A DNA stretch of 64,000 nt. Source: Erythrobacter sanguineus. Lineage in GTDB: Bacteria; Pseudomonadota; Alphaproteobacteria; Sphingomonadales; Sphingomonadaceae. The notes beneath the pieces were generated by a model that ran no database searches, was not told the origin of the DNA, and was given only the letters and a program-made list of their open reading frames with translations. The stretch spans positions 62,001 through 126,000 of the forward strand of contig NZ_FRDF01000007.1 in assembly GCF_900143235.1 (NCBI RefSeq). Direction: 5' to 3'. The position numbers were made by a program, and so were the translations under genes. Every line of letters begins with the position of its first letter. Within the stretch, counting starts at the first letter, position 1. Below are positions 26,536 to 35,515 of this stretch, piece by piece.

Positions 26536-28485
26536 ATGTGGCGGGGGACAACATCCTGGGTAACAGCGGGCGCGCTGCTGCTGGCCGCCTGCGGGGGCGA
26601 TGACAGCCCGTCCAGCAATGGAGGCGCAACCGGGGGCGGGCCGCCGCCTCCCCCGCCGCCGCCACCAGCGGGCAGTGTCTATGCGGTTCCTCTTGCTGAA
26701 AGCCTGAGCGCGGCCGATGTCGGCACGGTGGTCGCCCGGGCCGCTGCCGAGGCCAATGCCCGCAATGCTGCCGCGACCATCGCGGTGACCGACCGGGTCG
26801 GCAATGTCCTTGCGGTTTTCGCCATGCCCGGCGCGGCGCCGACCGCGACGATTGTGGGCGCACCCAATGGCGATGATATCGACGTGCAGGGGCTGACCAT
26901 CCCCAGCGCCGGGGCGGCCATCGCCAAGGCTATCACCGGTGCTTACCTGTCGAGTGGAGGCAATGCCTTTTCCAGCCGCACGGCCAGCATGATCGTGCAG
27001 GAACATTTCCCCCCTGCACCGACCACCGCAGGGCTGGAAAGCGGGCCTTTGTTCGGGGTGCAGTTCAGCCAGTTGCCGTGCAGCGACCTTTCCGCTCGCG
27101 CCAGCGACGGGCTGATCGGGCCGAAGCGTTCGCCGCTGGGCCTTGCGGCTGATCCGGGCGGTTTTCCGCTTTATCGCAATGGCGTGGTGGTCGGCGGCGT
27201 GGGCGTAATCGCGGACGGGGTTTATGGCCTCGATCTCAATGTCCTCGACCGTGACAATGATCTTGACGAGGCGATTGCGCTGGCGGGCACTGTGGGCCTT
27301 GAGGCACCGGTGAGCATCCGCGCCGACCGCATCACCGCCGATGGCACGAGCCTGCGCTATACCGATATCGAATACCCGCAGATCGGCAATGTCGCAGGCG
27401 CGAGCTTTGTCGGGACGGCGGGCGCGCTGGTACCGGTGGCAGGATATTACAGCGGCGCGGGCCTGCTGGCGGGCAGCGCCTATGGCAGCGAGGCTTCGGG
27501 CATCCGACCTTCGACCGCAGCCGAATTTTCGATCCGCGATGCCTTTGTCCTGTCCAATGGCGCAGGGGGCAACCGCTTCCCGGTGCGCGGCGGGACTGAC
27601 GCAGGCGATGTGGCCGCGCCGATCACAGCGGCCGAAGCGCGCGTGATCCTTGAAGAAGCCTTCACCGTGATGAGCCGTGCGCGGGCGCAGATCCGTCAGC
27701 CATTGGACAGCCGGGCGCAGGTGACGATCAGCCTTGTCGATACGCGCGGACGGGTGCTGGGGATCGTGCGTTCGCCCGATGCGCCGATCTTTGGCATCGA
27801 CGTGTCCTTGCAGAAGGCACGCACCGCCAATTTCTTCTCCGGCGCCTTTGCCGCGAATGAATTGCTCACCGCGCCGGGCGAGGTGCCCGAATTTGTAGCG
27901 CGGGTACGGGCTTTCGTTGGCGACCCGAATGCGCTGACGGGCGCCTTTGCCTATTCCGACCGCGCGGGCGGAAACCTGTCGCGGCCCTATTTCCCCGATG
28001 GCGAGGTGGGCCAGCCGCACGGGCCGCTGTCGCGCCCGATTGCGCAGTTCAATCCCTTCTCGACCGGGTTGCAAAGCGCGCTGGTGCTGGGCAATCTCGC
28101 GCAGCATCTGGGCTTTGTCACCGGGGCGAGCGGGACGGATACCCCGCGCAATTGCACCGGCCTGCCGCAGATCACTCCGGGTGCGACGCGGCTGGATAAT
28201 GGCATCCAGATTTTCCCCGGCTCGGTGCCGGTCTATCGCAATGGTGCAGTGGTGGGCGCCATCGGCGTGTCGGGCGACGGGATCGATCAGGACGACATGA
28301 TCAGCTTTCTCGGCCTGCACAATGCCGGCGTGCGGGCTGGCGGTATCGGCAATGCGCCCAAGGATATCCGCGCCGATCGGATCGTGGTGCAGGTCGGCAG
28401 CCGGCAGGTGCGGCTGCGCTATGTCAATTGCCCCTTCGCTCCGTTCCTTGATACCGCGGCGCAGAACGTGTGCGAGGGGCTGTAG
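26536..28485 (+). CDS. Lipoprotein with two GlcG/HbpS-like haem-binding domains
   Basis: A 649-residue lipoprotein (lipobox LLAAC near residue 19) followed by a Gly-rich and poly-Pro linker (nine prolines). Two GlcG/HbpS-like regions are visible: the first with IAVTDRVGNVLAVFAMPGA, AIAKAITGAYLSSGGNAFSS and FPLYRNGVVVGGVGVIADG; the second with VTISLVDTRGRVLGIVRSPD, a FFSGAF segment and VPVYRNGAVVGAIGVSGDG. HbpS and relatives bind haem or cobalamin and sometimes degrade haem; in bacteria single-domain forms of about 150 residues are usual, so this large duplicated lipoprotein is unusual. Its stop lies three bases from the barrel gene's start. A role holding haem or serving as a non-covalent haem relay near the outer membrane is inferred. 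Confidence 0.75.
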   Translation: MWRGTTSWVTAGALLLAACGGDDSPSSNGGATGGGPPPPPPPPPAGSVYAVPLAESLSAADVGTVVARAAAEANARNAAATIAVTDRVGNVLAVFAMPGAAPTATIVGAPNGDDIDVQGLTIPSAGAAIAKAITGAYLSSGGNAFSSRTASMIVQEHFPPAPTTAGLESGPLFGVQFSQLPCSDLSARASDGLIGPKRSPLGLAADPGGFPLYRNGVVVGGVGVIADGVYGLDLNVLDRDNDLDEAIALAGTVGLEAPVSIRADRITADGTSLRYTDIEYPQIGNVAGASFVGTAGALVPVAGYYSGAGLLAGSAYGSEASGIRPSTAAEFSIRDAFVLSNGAGGNRFPVRGGTDAGDVAAPITAAEARVILEEAFTVMSRARAQIRQPLDSRAQVTISLVDTRGRVLGIVRSPDAPIFGIDVSLQKARTANFFSGAFAANELLTAPGEVPEFVARVRAFVGDPNALTGAFAYSDRAGGNLSRPYFPDGEVGQPHGPLSRPIAQFNPFSTGLQSALVLGNLAQHLGFVTGASGTDTPRNCTGLPQITPGATRLDNGIQIFPGSVPVYRNGAVVGAIGVSGDGIDQDDMISFLGLHNAGVRAGGIGNAPKDIRADRIVVQVGSRQVRLRYVNCPFAPFLDTAAQNVCEGL

Positions 28486-28488
28486 CGG

Positions 28489-30357
28489 ATGGCCGTACTG
28501 CTTCCCGCGATGCTGCTGATGCAGGCATCCCCGCCGCCGCCGGAGGAGATGGCGCCGCCGATCGCGCCGCCCGGTGAACAGGCGCGCGAAGAAGCGCAGC
28601 CGCCGTGGCAGGAGGATATTGCCCCGGTCGATCCCGAGCTGATCGAAGGGCGAACCCGGCCCGGTTACACCGCCCCGCTGCCTGACCGCATCGAGCAGGA
28701 AAACCAAGGCGCAATCCGTGCGCCGCCGCCGCAGGCCTTCCCCACCGACCAATTGCCGATCCCTGATCGCTGGCGGCTGATCGAAAGCCTTGGGCTGGTG
28801 CGCGAAAGCCTGCTCGATCCCTATAACCAGAACACCTACAAGGGTGACCGGCCGATCAATCCGGACAAGGTGCCGTGGCTGCCGATCAAGGGCGATGACT
28901 GGTTCTTCGTCGCCAACCTGATCAGCGATTCCGTGTACGAGCCGCGCACCTTCCCGATCCCGGTCGGCGTCCAGACCACCGAGGACCCTGACCGGCTCGA
29001 CGTGTTCGGCAATGATTTCAGCCAGGTGCTCAGCCAGACCTTCATCGCCGGGTTCGCGCTGCTGAAAGGTTCGACGACCTTCAAGCCGCCGACGGTCGAA
29101 TACCGCGTCACGCTGGCCTACAACGTCAATTACGTCGATGTGCCCGAACGCCGCGTGCTGTTTGTCGAGCCTTCGCGCGATTCAGAGCGGCTCGACCATT
29201 TCCTCGGGGTGCAGGAAGCTTTCGTTGATTACCACTTCAGCGAATTCGACAATGACCGGTTCGACTTCATCTCGATCCGGGCGGGCATCCAGCCGTTCCA
29301 GTCGGATTTCCGCGGGTTCCTGTTCAATGATCAGCAATTGGGCGTGCGCCTGTTCGGGTCGCGCGACAATAACCGTTTCCAGTTCAACCTCGGCGCGTTC
29401 TGGCGGCTGGAGAAGGATACCAATTCGGGCCTCAACGCGATCCTGCGGTCCCCCCGCGACGATTTCGTGTTCGTCGCCAATGCCTATCGTCAGGATTTCC
29501 TGATTCCGGCGCTGACCAGCCAGATCACCGTGGTTTACAACATGAACCGCGAGGCTGACGATATCCAGATCGACACCAATGGTTTTCCGGTGCGCCCGGC
29601 GCTGCTCGGCACGCTGAGGGGCCGCGAATATGATGTGGTCTATCTCGGCTACAACGTCGATGGCCGGGTGGGCCGGGTCAACCTGACGGGGTCTTTCTAC
29701 TGGGCGCTGGGGGAGGATAGGAACTCTTTCTTCACCGACCGTCCGGCCAACATCAACGCGCAATTCGCCGCGGTCGAAGCCAGCTATGACAAGGACTGGA
29801 TGCGGTTCCGCCTGTCGGGCGCATATGCCAGCGGGGATTCCGATCCCTATGACGATACCGAAGGCGGGTTTGACGCGATCTTTGAAAACCCGATCTTTGC
29901 GGGCGCGGACACATCCTACTGGATCCGCCAGACCATCCCCTTTGCCGGCGGCGGGCGCGCGGTTGCGGTGAACGGGCGCAACGGCATCCTCAATTCCCTG
30001 CGTTCGTCAAAGGAACAGGGACAGTCGAACTTCAACAACCCCGGCCTGATGCTGCTGGGCGCGGGCGCGGATTTCGACCTGACGCCGGAGTTTCGCCTGT
30101 CCGCCAATGCAAACCATCTGTGGTTCGAGAACACCGCGACCCTGCAAGTGCTCCGCAACGAAGGCTCGATCCCGCGCGAGATCGGCTTTGACCTGTCGGC
30201 AGCGGCGATCTGGCGGCCCAAGGCAACCCAGAATATCGTGTTTCGCCTGTCCGCCGCGACGCTGGTGGCGGGCGATGGCTTCCGCAACCTGTTCGACAAT
30301 CTGGGACGCGAACAGAAATTCTATTCCATCCTGGCTAACTTGGTGCTGACCTACTGA
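28489..30357 (+). CDS. Outer-membrane beta-barrel protein of the cytochrome operon
   Basis: A 622-residue product with a short hydrophobic N-terminus (MAVLLPAMLLMQA), a Pro-rich stretch to about residue 90, and a C-terminal domain of alternating amphipathic strands ending in the aromatic-terminated LANLVLTY expected of an outer-membrane barrel. Repeated Asp/Asn/Arg-rich loops (for example FDNDRFDFISIRAG, RDNNRFQFNLGAFW) separate strands. There are no haem motifs and no TonB plug. The N-terminal signal lacks the usual basic residues, so its export signal is weak. It overlaps the decaheme gene by one base (TGATG). By position it could be the porin sheath of a porin-cytochrome conduit, though I see no specific similarity to MtrB or PioB. 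Confidence 0.7.
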   Translation: MAVLLPAMLLMQASPPPPEEMAPPIAPPGEQAREEAQPPWQEDIAPVDPELIEGRTRPGYTAPLPDRIEQENQGAIRAPPPQAFPTDQLPIPDRWRLIESLGLVRESLLDPYNQNTYKGDRPINPDKVPWLPIKGDDWFFVANLISDSVYEPRTFPIPVGVQTTEDPDRLDVFGNDFSQVLSQTFIAGFALLKGSTTFKPPTVEYRVTLAYNVNYVDVPERRVLFVEPSRDSERLDHFLGVQEAFVDYHFSEFDNDRFDFISIRAGIQPFQSDFRGFLFNDQQLGVRLFGSRDNNRFQFNLGAFWRLEKDTNSGLNAILRSPRDDFVFVANAYRQDFLIPALTSQITVVYNMNREADDIQIDTNGFPVRPALLGTLRGREYDVVYLGYNVDGRVGRVNLTGSFYWALGEDRNSFFTDRPANINAQFAAVEASYDKDWMRFRLSGAYASGDSDPYDDTEGGFDAIFENPIFAGADTSYWIRQTIPFAGGGRAVAVNGRNGILNSLRSSKEQGQSNFNNPGLMLLGAGADFDLTPEFRLSANANHLWFENTATLQVLRNEGSIPREIGFDLSAAAIWRPKATQNIVFRLSAATLVAGDGFRNLFDNLGREQKFYSILANLVLTY

Positions 30358-33300
30358 TGCTGATTTTTGGCCGCCCGCTGTTCCGTCATCTTGCGCTTCT
30401 GCTGTCGGCGCTGATCCTTGGCGTTGTCCTGTTCGTGGGCGACACCATGGCTGCGGACAAGGAAAAGCCGGTCAAGCGTGATTACAGCCGCGTCATCGCA
30501 GCCCCTGCGCCGCAGCGGCAATCGGTCGCGGAAATGAACGCCAAGTCGGAAGGCTGCAACACCTGCCACGTCACCACCGATGCGCCGACCATGCATGTGT
30601 CGAGCGCGGTGCGGCTGGGCTGCACCGATTGCCACGGCGGCGATGCCGAAGTGCGCGGCAATGCCGATCTTCCGCATGACCACCCCGATTATGTCGCCGC
30701 GCGCGACCGGGCGCATGTGCTGCCCAAGTACCCGGATAGCTGGCATTTCCCGTCCTCGGCCAATCCCAAGCGTTCCTATGCCCTGCTCAACAAGGAAGCG
30801 CCCGAATTCGTCAAATTCGTGAACCCGTCGGATTACCGCGTGGCCCGCGAGGCCTGCGGGTCGTGCCACATTCAGGCGATCGAGGCGTCCGAACGTTCGA
30901 TCATGGCAACCGGCGCGATGCTGTGGGGCGGGGCGAGTTACAATAACGGGATTCTGCCGTACAAGAACTACCTCTTGGGCGAGGCCTATACGCGGCTGGG
31001 CGAGGCGGCCAAGATCACCTCTCCGGGCGCGGGGCCGGGGGGCAAGCTATCGGAAGACCAGATCGCGCGCGGCGTGATTGCGGAGATGTATCCGCTGCCC
31101 ACATGGCACGTGATCCCGCCGGGCGATGTGTTCCGCGTGTTCGAACGCGGCGGGCGCACGATCAATTCGCAGTTCCCGGAAATCGGCATCCCCAATCCCA
31201 CCGGGCAGATCCAGCGGCTGGAGGAACCGGGGCGGCCTGACCTGAAGCAGTCGAACCGTGGCCCCGGCACGGGTCTGCGCGTGGCGATCCCGGCGCTCAA
31301 CATCCACAAGACGCGCCTCAACGATCCCTTCACCTGGTTCATGGGCACCAACGATCAGCCGGGTGATTACCGTCATTCGGGCTGCGCCAGTTGCCACGTG
31401 ATCTACGCCAATGACCGCGAGCCGCGCCATTCGCTGATCTATGCGCAATATGGGCGCGACGGGCAGACGATCACCACCGACCCCACCATCGCTGGCAAGA
31501 TCGAGCATGCGGCGGGCTATGGCGAGAAAAAGGCCAAGGGCGGCTCGCACGGCGCGGTCAAGGAGCCGGGGCATGACGATCATGACAGGGGCGGCGAAGC
31601 GGGCAAACGCGAAGACGATGGCCTCACCATCAATGGCAAGCTGAAGGAAAAGGGCCACCCGCTCCAGCACGTCTTCACCCGCGCCATCCCCACCAGCCAG
31701 TGCATGAACTGCCACATGCACCAGCCCAATATCTTCCTCAATTCCTACCTCGGCTACACCATGTGGGATTACGAATCCGATGCGCCCGCGATGTGGCCGA
31801 AGGAACAGAAATACCCCACCGCCGCCGAAGTGCGCGCCGTGACCGACCGCAACCCCGAAGGCGCAGCGCCGCGTGGGAAGTGGGCCGATCTCGATTTCCT
31901 GCGCAATGTCTATGATTTGAACGAAGACCTTAAAGACACCCAGTTCGCCGATTATCACGGCCATGGCTGGAATTTCCGCGCGATCTTCAAACGTGACCGC
32001 GCAGGCAATCTGCTCGATGCCGAGGGCAATATCGTCGATGCCGACGATCCGGAGAAATGGCGCCGCGAAGGCGAGGGCAAGTTCGTGCAGCCCGGCACCA
32101 ATCCGGGCAAGGCGGTGCACCTGATGAGCATCCACGCCGAAGTCGGGATGCAATGCGCCGATTGCCATTACGAACAGGACAGCCACGGCAATGGTCTCAT
32201 CTATGCCGAAGTGGCCAACGCGATCGAGATCGGTTGCAAGGACTGCCACGGCACGCCCGATGCCTATCCGACGCTGAAGACCAGCGGCCCGGCCGCGCCG
32301 CCCGAAGGCCACAACATGGCCCTGCTGCGCAATCCCGATGGCCAGCGCCGGTTCGAATGGATCGAGGGCGAAGATGGACGCCGCAAGCTGATTCAGCGTT
32401 CGATCGTCGATCCGAAACTCCAGTGGGAGGTGAGCCTCGTCAAGGACTCGGTCGATCCTGCGACCCCGGTGTTCAACGCCAAGGCGGCGCGGGCCAAGCT
32501 GGTCAGCCGTTACGGGGCGGAAACCGGCAATTTCGAATTCGGCACCGGGATTGCCGAAGGCGACCGTGCCCACCGCGATCCGGAAATGGCGTGTTTCACC
32601 TGCCACCTTTCATGGACCACAAGCTGCGGCGGGTGCCACCTTCCGATCGAGGCGAACTGGAAAACCAAGAGCCACCGCTACGAAGGCGGCGAAACGCGCA
32701 ATTTCGCGACCTACAACCCGCAGGTCGCGCGTGACCAGATGTTCCAGCTGGGCAAGCACCAGACTACCAAGGGCAGCCAGGTCGCTCCGGTGCGCTCGTC
32801 CTCGGCGCTGGTCCTGTCATCAACCAACATCAACCGCGAACGCATCTATGTGCAGCAGCCGCCGATTTCGGCGATCGGATTCTCCAGTCAAGCCTTCGCG
32901 CCCCACTTCCCGCATACGGTGAGGAAGACCGAGACCAAGACCTGTTCCGACTGCCACCTGTCGGCCAAGGATGATAACAACGCGATCATGGCGCAGCTGC
33001 TGCTGCTCGGCACCAATTACGTCAACTTTGTCGGGATGCATGCGTGGACCGGACTGGAAGGCGGGTTCCAGGCCATCCGCGTGACCGAATATGACGAACC
33101 GCAGGCGGTGATCGGCTCCTACCTCCACCGCTACGCCTACCCCGATTACTGGAACCTGCATGTCGAGCAGAACGGGCGCGAGTTGAAGAACTGGGTGCGG
33201 GGCAAGACCTTCGACAAGAACCTGTCGGGCGAGACCCATCCGTTCGAGGAATTCGTCAATGTGCATGAAGGCACGCCGGGGCAGGTCGGCTGTCTGCAAC

Positions 33301-34484
33301 TGCGCGGCGAATACATGTTCGTGGCCGAAGGCAAGGGCGGGTTCACGGCCTATGACGTCGCCTCCATCGCCAACAAGGGCACATCGGAACGCATCCTCAA
33401 GGGACCCTTTTCGCCGCTTGGGCATGACACCAACGTCAAGACCACCAACGCCACCTGCATGGCGCTGGCGACCAACCAGCCGATCGCGCCGACCCGCAAC
33501 ACGCCGGAAATGCGCGAGATGAATCAGGAGCAGGCCTTCTTGCCGGTCTACAACTACGCCGTGGTGACCGATGCGGTGGAGGGCCTGATCCTTGTCAACG
33601 TCAACACGCTGGCCGACGGCGAATTCCGCAACAACAAACTGAAGCGCAAAACCTTTGCCGATGGCGCGGATGCGTGGAACCCGGGCGGGGTGCTGGACGG
33701 CGCGCGGCACGTGCATCTGGCGGGCGAGGTTGCCTATATCACCGCAGCGAAAGGCCTGGTGGTGGTTGATCTCGCCGATCCCGATACGCCGAAACTGGCC
33801 GCCGTGCGCGAGCTGGCCGATGCCCGGGCGAGCGCGATCCAGTTCCGCTATCTCTGGGTATCCGACGCCGACGGGGTCAAGCTGTTCGATGTCACTGACC
33901 TGCGCAATCCGCTTCCCGTGCCTGAGGCCACCGTGCCGCTGGCCGATGCACGGCGCATCTATATCGCGCGCACCTATGCCTATGTCGCGGCCAAGGCCGA
34001 AGGGCTGGTGATCCTCGACGTCACGAACCCGACAAGCCCGCGCATTTTTCAGAAGGTGACGCTTGGCGGTACGCTGAACGATGTCGAGGATGTGATGGTC
34101 GGAACCACCAACGCCTCGCTGATCGGCTATGTCGCCGATGGGCGCAACGGGATGAAGGTGCTGCAACTCACCAGCCCTGAAAGCCAGCGCAATTTCTACG
34201 GCTTCAGTCCCACCCCGGTGCCCGAGATGATCGCCTGGGCAAAGACGCCAAGCCCCGCGATCGCGCTGTCCAAGGGCATCGACCGCGACCGCGCGGTGGA
34301 CGAGACCGGCGGGCAGATGGCGGTGTTCGGCAGGCTTGGCTCGCGGCCCTTTACCCGGCCCGAGATGGAGCGATTGTTCATGACCCGCAGCGGCGTGCCG
34401 TGGAAGGTCTCGGACGAGGTCGATATGAAGGGCTGGGTGGGGATTGCGCCCGTCGGACCGATCAGGGCGGCGGCGCGTAAGTAA
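30357..34484 (+). CDS. Decaheme c-type cytochrome fused to LVIVD-repeat propeller
   Basis: A 1375-residue exported protein (signal peptide to about residue 31). Residues about 60-870 carry ten CXXCH motifs: CNTCH, CTDCH, CGSCH, CASCH, CMNCH, CADCH, CKDCH, CFTCH, CGGCH and CSDCH. A His-rich, charged insert (HDDHDRGGEAGKR) lies between the fourth and fifth. Residues about 970-1300 hold LVIVD-type repeats (GLVVVDLADPDTPKL, GVKLFDVTDLRNPL, GLVILDVTNPTSPRI), which build beta-propellers found mostly on exported proteins. It is the last gene of the operon. The propeller could dock the haem domain to a partner or to the cell surface. Size and haem number resemble extracellular-electron-transfer cytochromes, but no substrate is deducible. 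Confidence 0.83.
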   Translation: MLIFGRPLFRHLALLLSALILGVVLFVGDTMAADKEKPVKRDYSRVIAAPAPQRQSVAEMNAKSEGCNTCHVTTDAPTMHVSSAVRLGCTDCHGGDAEVRGNADLPHDHPDYVAARDRAHVLPKYPDSWHFPSSANPKRSYALLNKEAPEFVKFVNPSDYRVAREACGSCHIQAIEASERSIMATGAMLWGGASYNNGILPYKNYLLGEAYTRLGEAAKITSPGAGPGGKLSEDQIARGVIAEMYPLPTWHVIPPGDVFRVFERGGRTINSQFPEIGIPNPTGQIQRLEEPGRPDLKQSNRGPGTGLRVAIPALNIHKTRLNDPFTWFMGTNDQPGDYRHSGCASCHVIYANDREPRHSLIYAQYGRDGQTITTDPTIAGKIEHAAGYGEKKAKGGSHGAVKEPGHDDHDRGGEAGKREDDGLTINGKLKEKGHPLQHVFTRAIPTSQCMNCHMHQPNIFLNSYLGYTMWDYESDAPAMWPKEQKYPTAAEVRAVTDRNPEGAAPRGKWADLDFLRNVYDLNEDLKDTQFADYHGHGWNFRAIFKRDRAGNLLDAEGNIVDADDPEKWRREGEGKFVQPGTNPGKAVHLMSIHAEVGMQCADCHYEQDSHGNGLIYAEVANAIEIGCKDCHGTPDAYPTLKTSGPAAPPEGHNMALLRNPDGQRRFEWIEGEDGRRKLIQRSIVDPKLQWEVSLVKDSVDPATPVFNAKAARAKLVSRYGAETGNFEFGTGIAEGDRAHRDPEMACFTCHLSWTTSCGGCHLPIEANWKTKSHRYEGGETRNFATYNPQVARDQMFQLGKHQTTKGSQVAPVRSSSALVLSSTNINRERIYVQQPPISAIGFSSQAFAPHFPHTVRKTETKTCSDCHLSAKDDNNAIMAQLLLLGTNYVNFVGMHAWTGLEGGFQAIRVTEYDEPQAVIGSYLHRYAYPDYWNLHVEQNGRELKNWVRGKTFDKNLSGETHPFEEFVNVHEGTPGQVGCLQLRGEYMFVAEGKGGFTAYDVASIANKGTSERILKGPFSPLGHDTNVKTTNATCMALATNQPIAPTRNTPEMREMNQEQAFLPVYNYAVVTDAVEGLILVNVNTLADGEFRNNKLKRKTFADGADAWNPGGVLDGARHVHLAGEVAYITAAKGLVVVDLADPDTPKLAAVRELADARASAIQFRYLWVSDADGVKLFDVTDLRNPLPVPEATVPLADARRIYIARTYAYVAAKAEGLVILDVTNPTSPRIFQKVTLGGTLNDVEDVMVGTTNASLIGYVADGRNGMKVLQLTSPESQRNFYGFSPTPVPEMIAWAKTPSPAIALSKGIDRDRAVDETGGQMAVFGRLGSRPFTRPEMERLFMTRSGVPWKVSDEVDMKGWVGIAPVGPIRAAARK

Positions 34485-34594
34485 ACTTCACAATCAGCGG
34501 CAGGCACCAAATCGGTCCGCCAACGGATGGGCCGCAAGCGCGACCGTGCGCCCGCAGGCGCTTGAACCCGGAGGGTTTGAAGCAGCGCCGAGGA

Positions 34595-34616
34595 CTGCAC
34601 GTCGGAGGACGTGCAG
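34595..34616. terminator. Hairpin between convergent operons
   Basis: CTGCACGTC-GGAG-GACGTGCAG is a perfect 9-bp stem with a 4-nt loop, lying between the convergent decaheme and phosphodiesterase genes and 16 bp from the latter's stop. T-tracts on either side are poor, but its position suits a bidirectional terminator. Confidence 0.55.
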
Positions 34617-34631
34617 CAGACAGAAAAGCCT

Positions 34632-35513
34632 CTAATCCCGCTCGGCGAACATGCCCTGGATCATCGGCTGCAGGCCTGCGTGAAAGCGTGCCAGCACCTG
34701 CCAGTCGCCCACGTGTTCATAATGCGAGACCAGCCGGGTCCCGTCCCAGCGGTGCAGGGCATAGGTCGGCGGTTCGGTGGTGATGAGTTCGCGATTGTCG
34801 GGCACGTGCTTGTCGATCGGCGTCAGATCCATCGCCACCAGCGGCGCGACCGAAGGCGTTACCCCAAGCGGGATCCCGGCAAAGCGGGTGGTGATCTGGC
34901 GGTGCAGGTGCCCGCAATGGATCGCCTGCACCTGATGCTGGCCCGTCAGCACGTCGCGCAACCGCATGATCCACGGCTCGTCCGGAGCCGGGTCCATCCA
35001 GTCGATCCCGGCCACTATCGGCGGGTGGTGCATGAAAATCAGGGTTGGCTGATCGGGCGCTTCGGCAAGCCGATCAGCCAGCCAGCGCGCGCGCGCCTCG
35101 CAAAAGGCACCGCCGTGGCGGCCATCTTCGAGGGTATCGAGACAGATGACGCGCAGGCCCAGCCGCGTCTCGATCACGAAATGGAGGAAGCCGCCATCGG
35201 CAGGCACGACCTGGGGGAAGGCCCCCAGCAACCCATCGCGGCTGTCATGATTGCCCACCATCGGGATGATCGGGAAGGGGCAATCCTTCAGCAAGACCGC
35301 GGTCTTGGCAAAGCTTTCCGCATCGCCGTGATCGGTGATGTCGCCCGACAGCACCAGCATGTCAGGGACATTGGGGCCGGTCATCAGCCGTTCCAGCGTG
35401 GCGCGAAAGCGGGTGAGGTTGAGCTCCTCAGGGCTATCATCAGGGGCGAAGCCGACATGAATGTCGGTCATCTGTGCAATCAGCACGGTGTTGGAAGGTG
35501 CGACCCGATCCAT
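34632..35513 (-). CDS. CpdA-like metallophosphoesterase (probable cAMP phosphodiesterase)
   Basis: Calcineurin-like phosphoesterase of 293 residues, close to CpdA in size and layout. All metal-site motifs are visible in order: TDIH, LSGDITDHGD, MVGNHDSRD, FMHHPP and CGHLH. CpdA enzymes (class III cyclic nucleotide phosphodiesterases) hydrolyse 3',5'-cAMP to AMP in the cytoplasm; the family also contains members with other phosphodiester substrates, so substrate is inferred. The gene is last in the operon of the cNMP-binding oxidoreductase, starting two bases from the FHA-cytochrome stop. That context, with an adenylate cyclase 11 kb away, favours cAMP as substrate. Confidence 0.8.
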   Translation of the reverse strand: MDRVAPSNTVLIAQMTDIHVGFAPDDSPEELNLTRFRATLERLMTGPNVPDMLVLSGDITDHGDAESFAKTAVLLKDCPFPIIPMVGNHDSRDGLLGAFPQVVPADGGFLHFVIETRLGLRVICLDTLEDGRHGGAFCEARARWLADRLAEAPDQPTLIFMHHPPIVAGIDWMDPAPDEPWIMRLRDVLTGQHQVQAIHCGHLHRQITTRFAGIPLGVTPSVAPLVAMDLTPIDKHVPDNRELITTEPPTYALHRWDGTRLVSHYEHVGDWQVLARFHAGLQPMIQGMFAERD

Positions 35514-35515
35514 CC

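Noticed and set aside
26467..28752. 761-codon minus-strand frame opposite the HbpS-like lipoprotein
   Set aside because: Arg/His/Gly-rich with no recognisable domain; the plus strand carries a lipobox and two family domains.
30357..34484. OmcA/MtrC, NrfA or octaheme tetrathionate reductase identity
   Set aside because: No CXXCK motif or known domain order; only haem number is similar.
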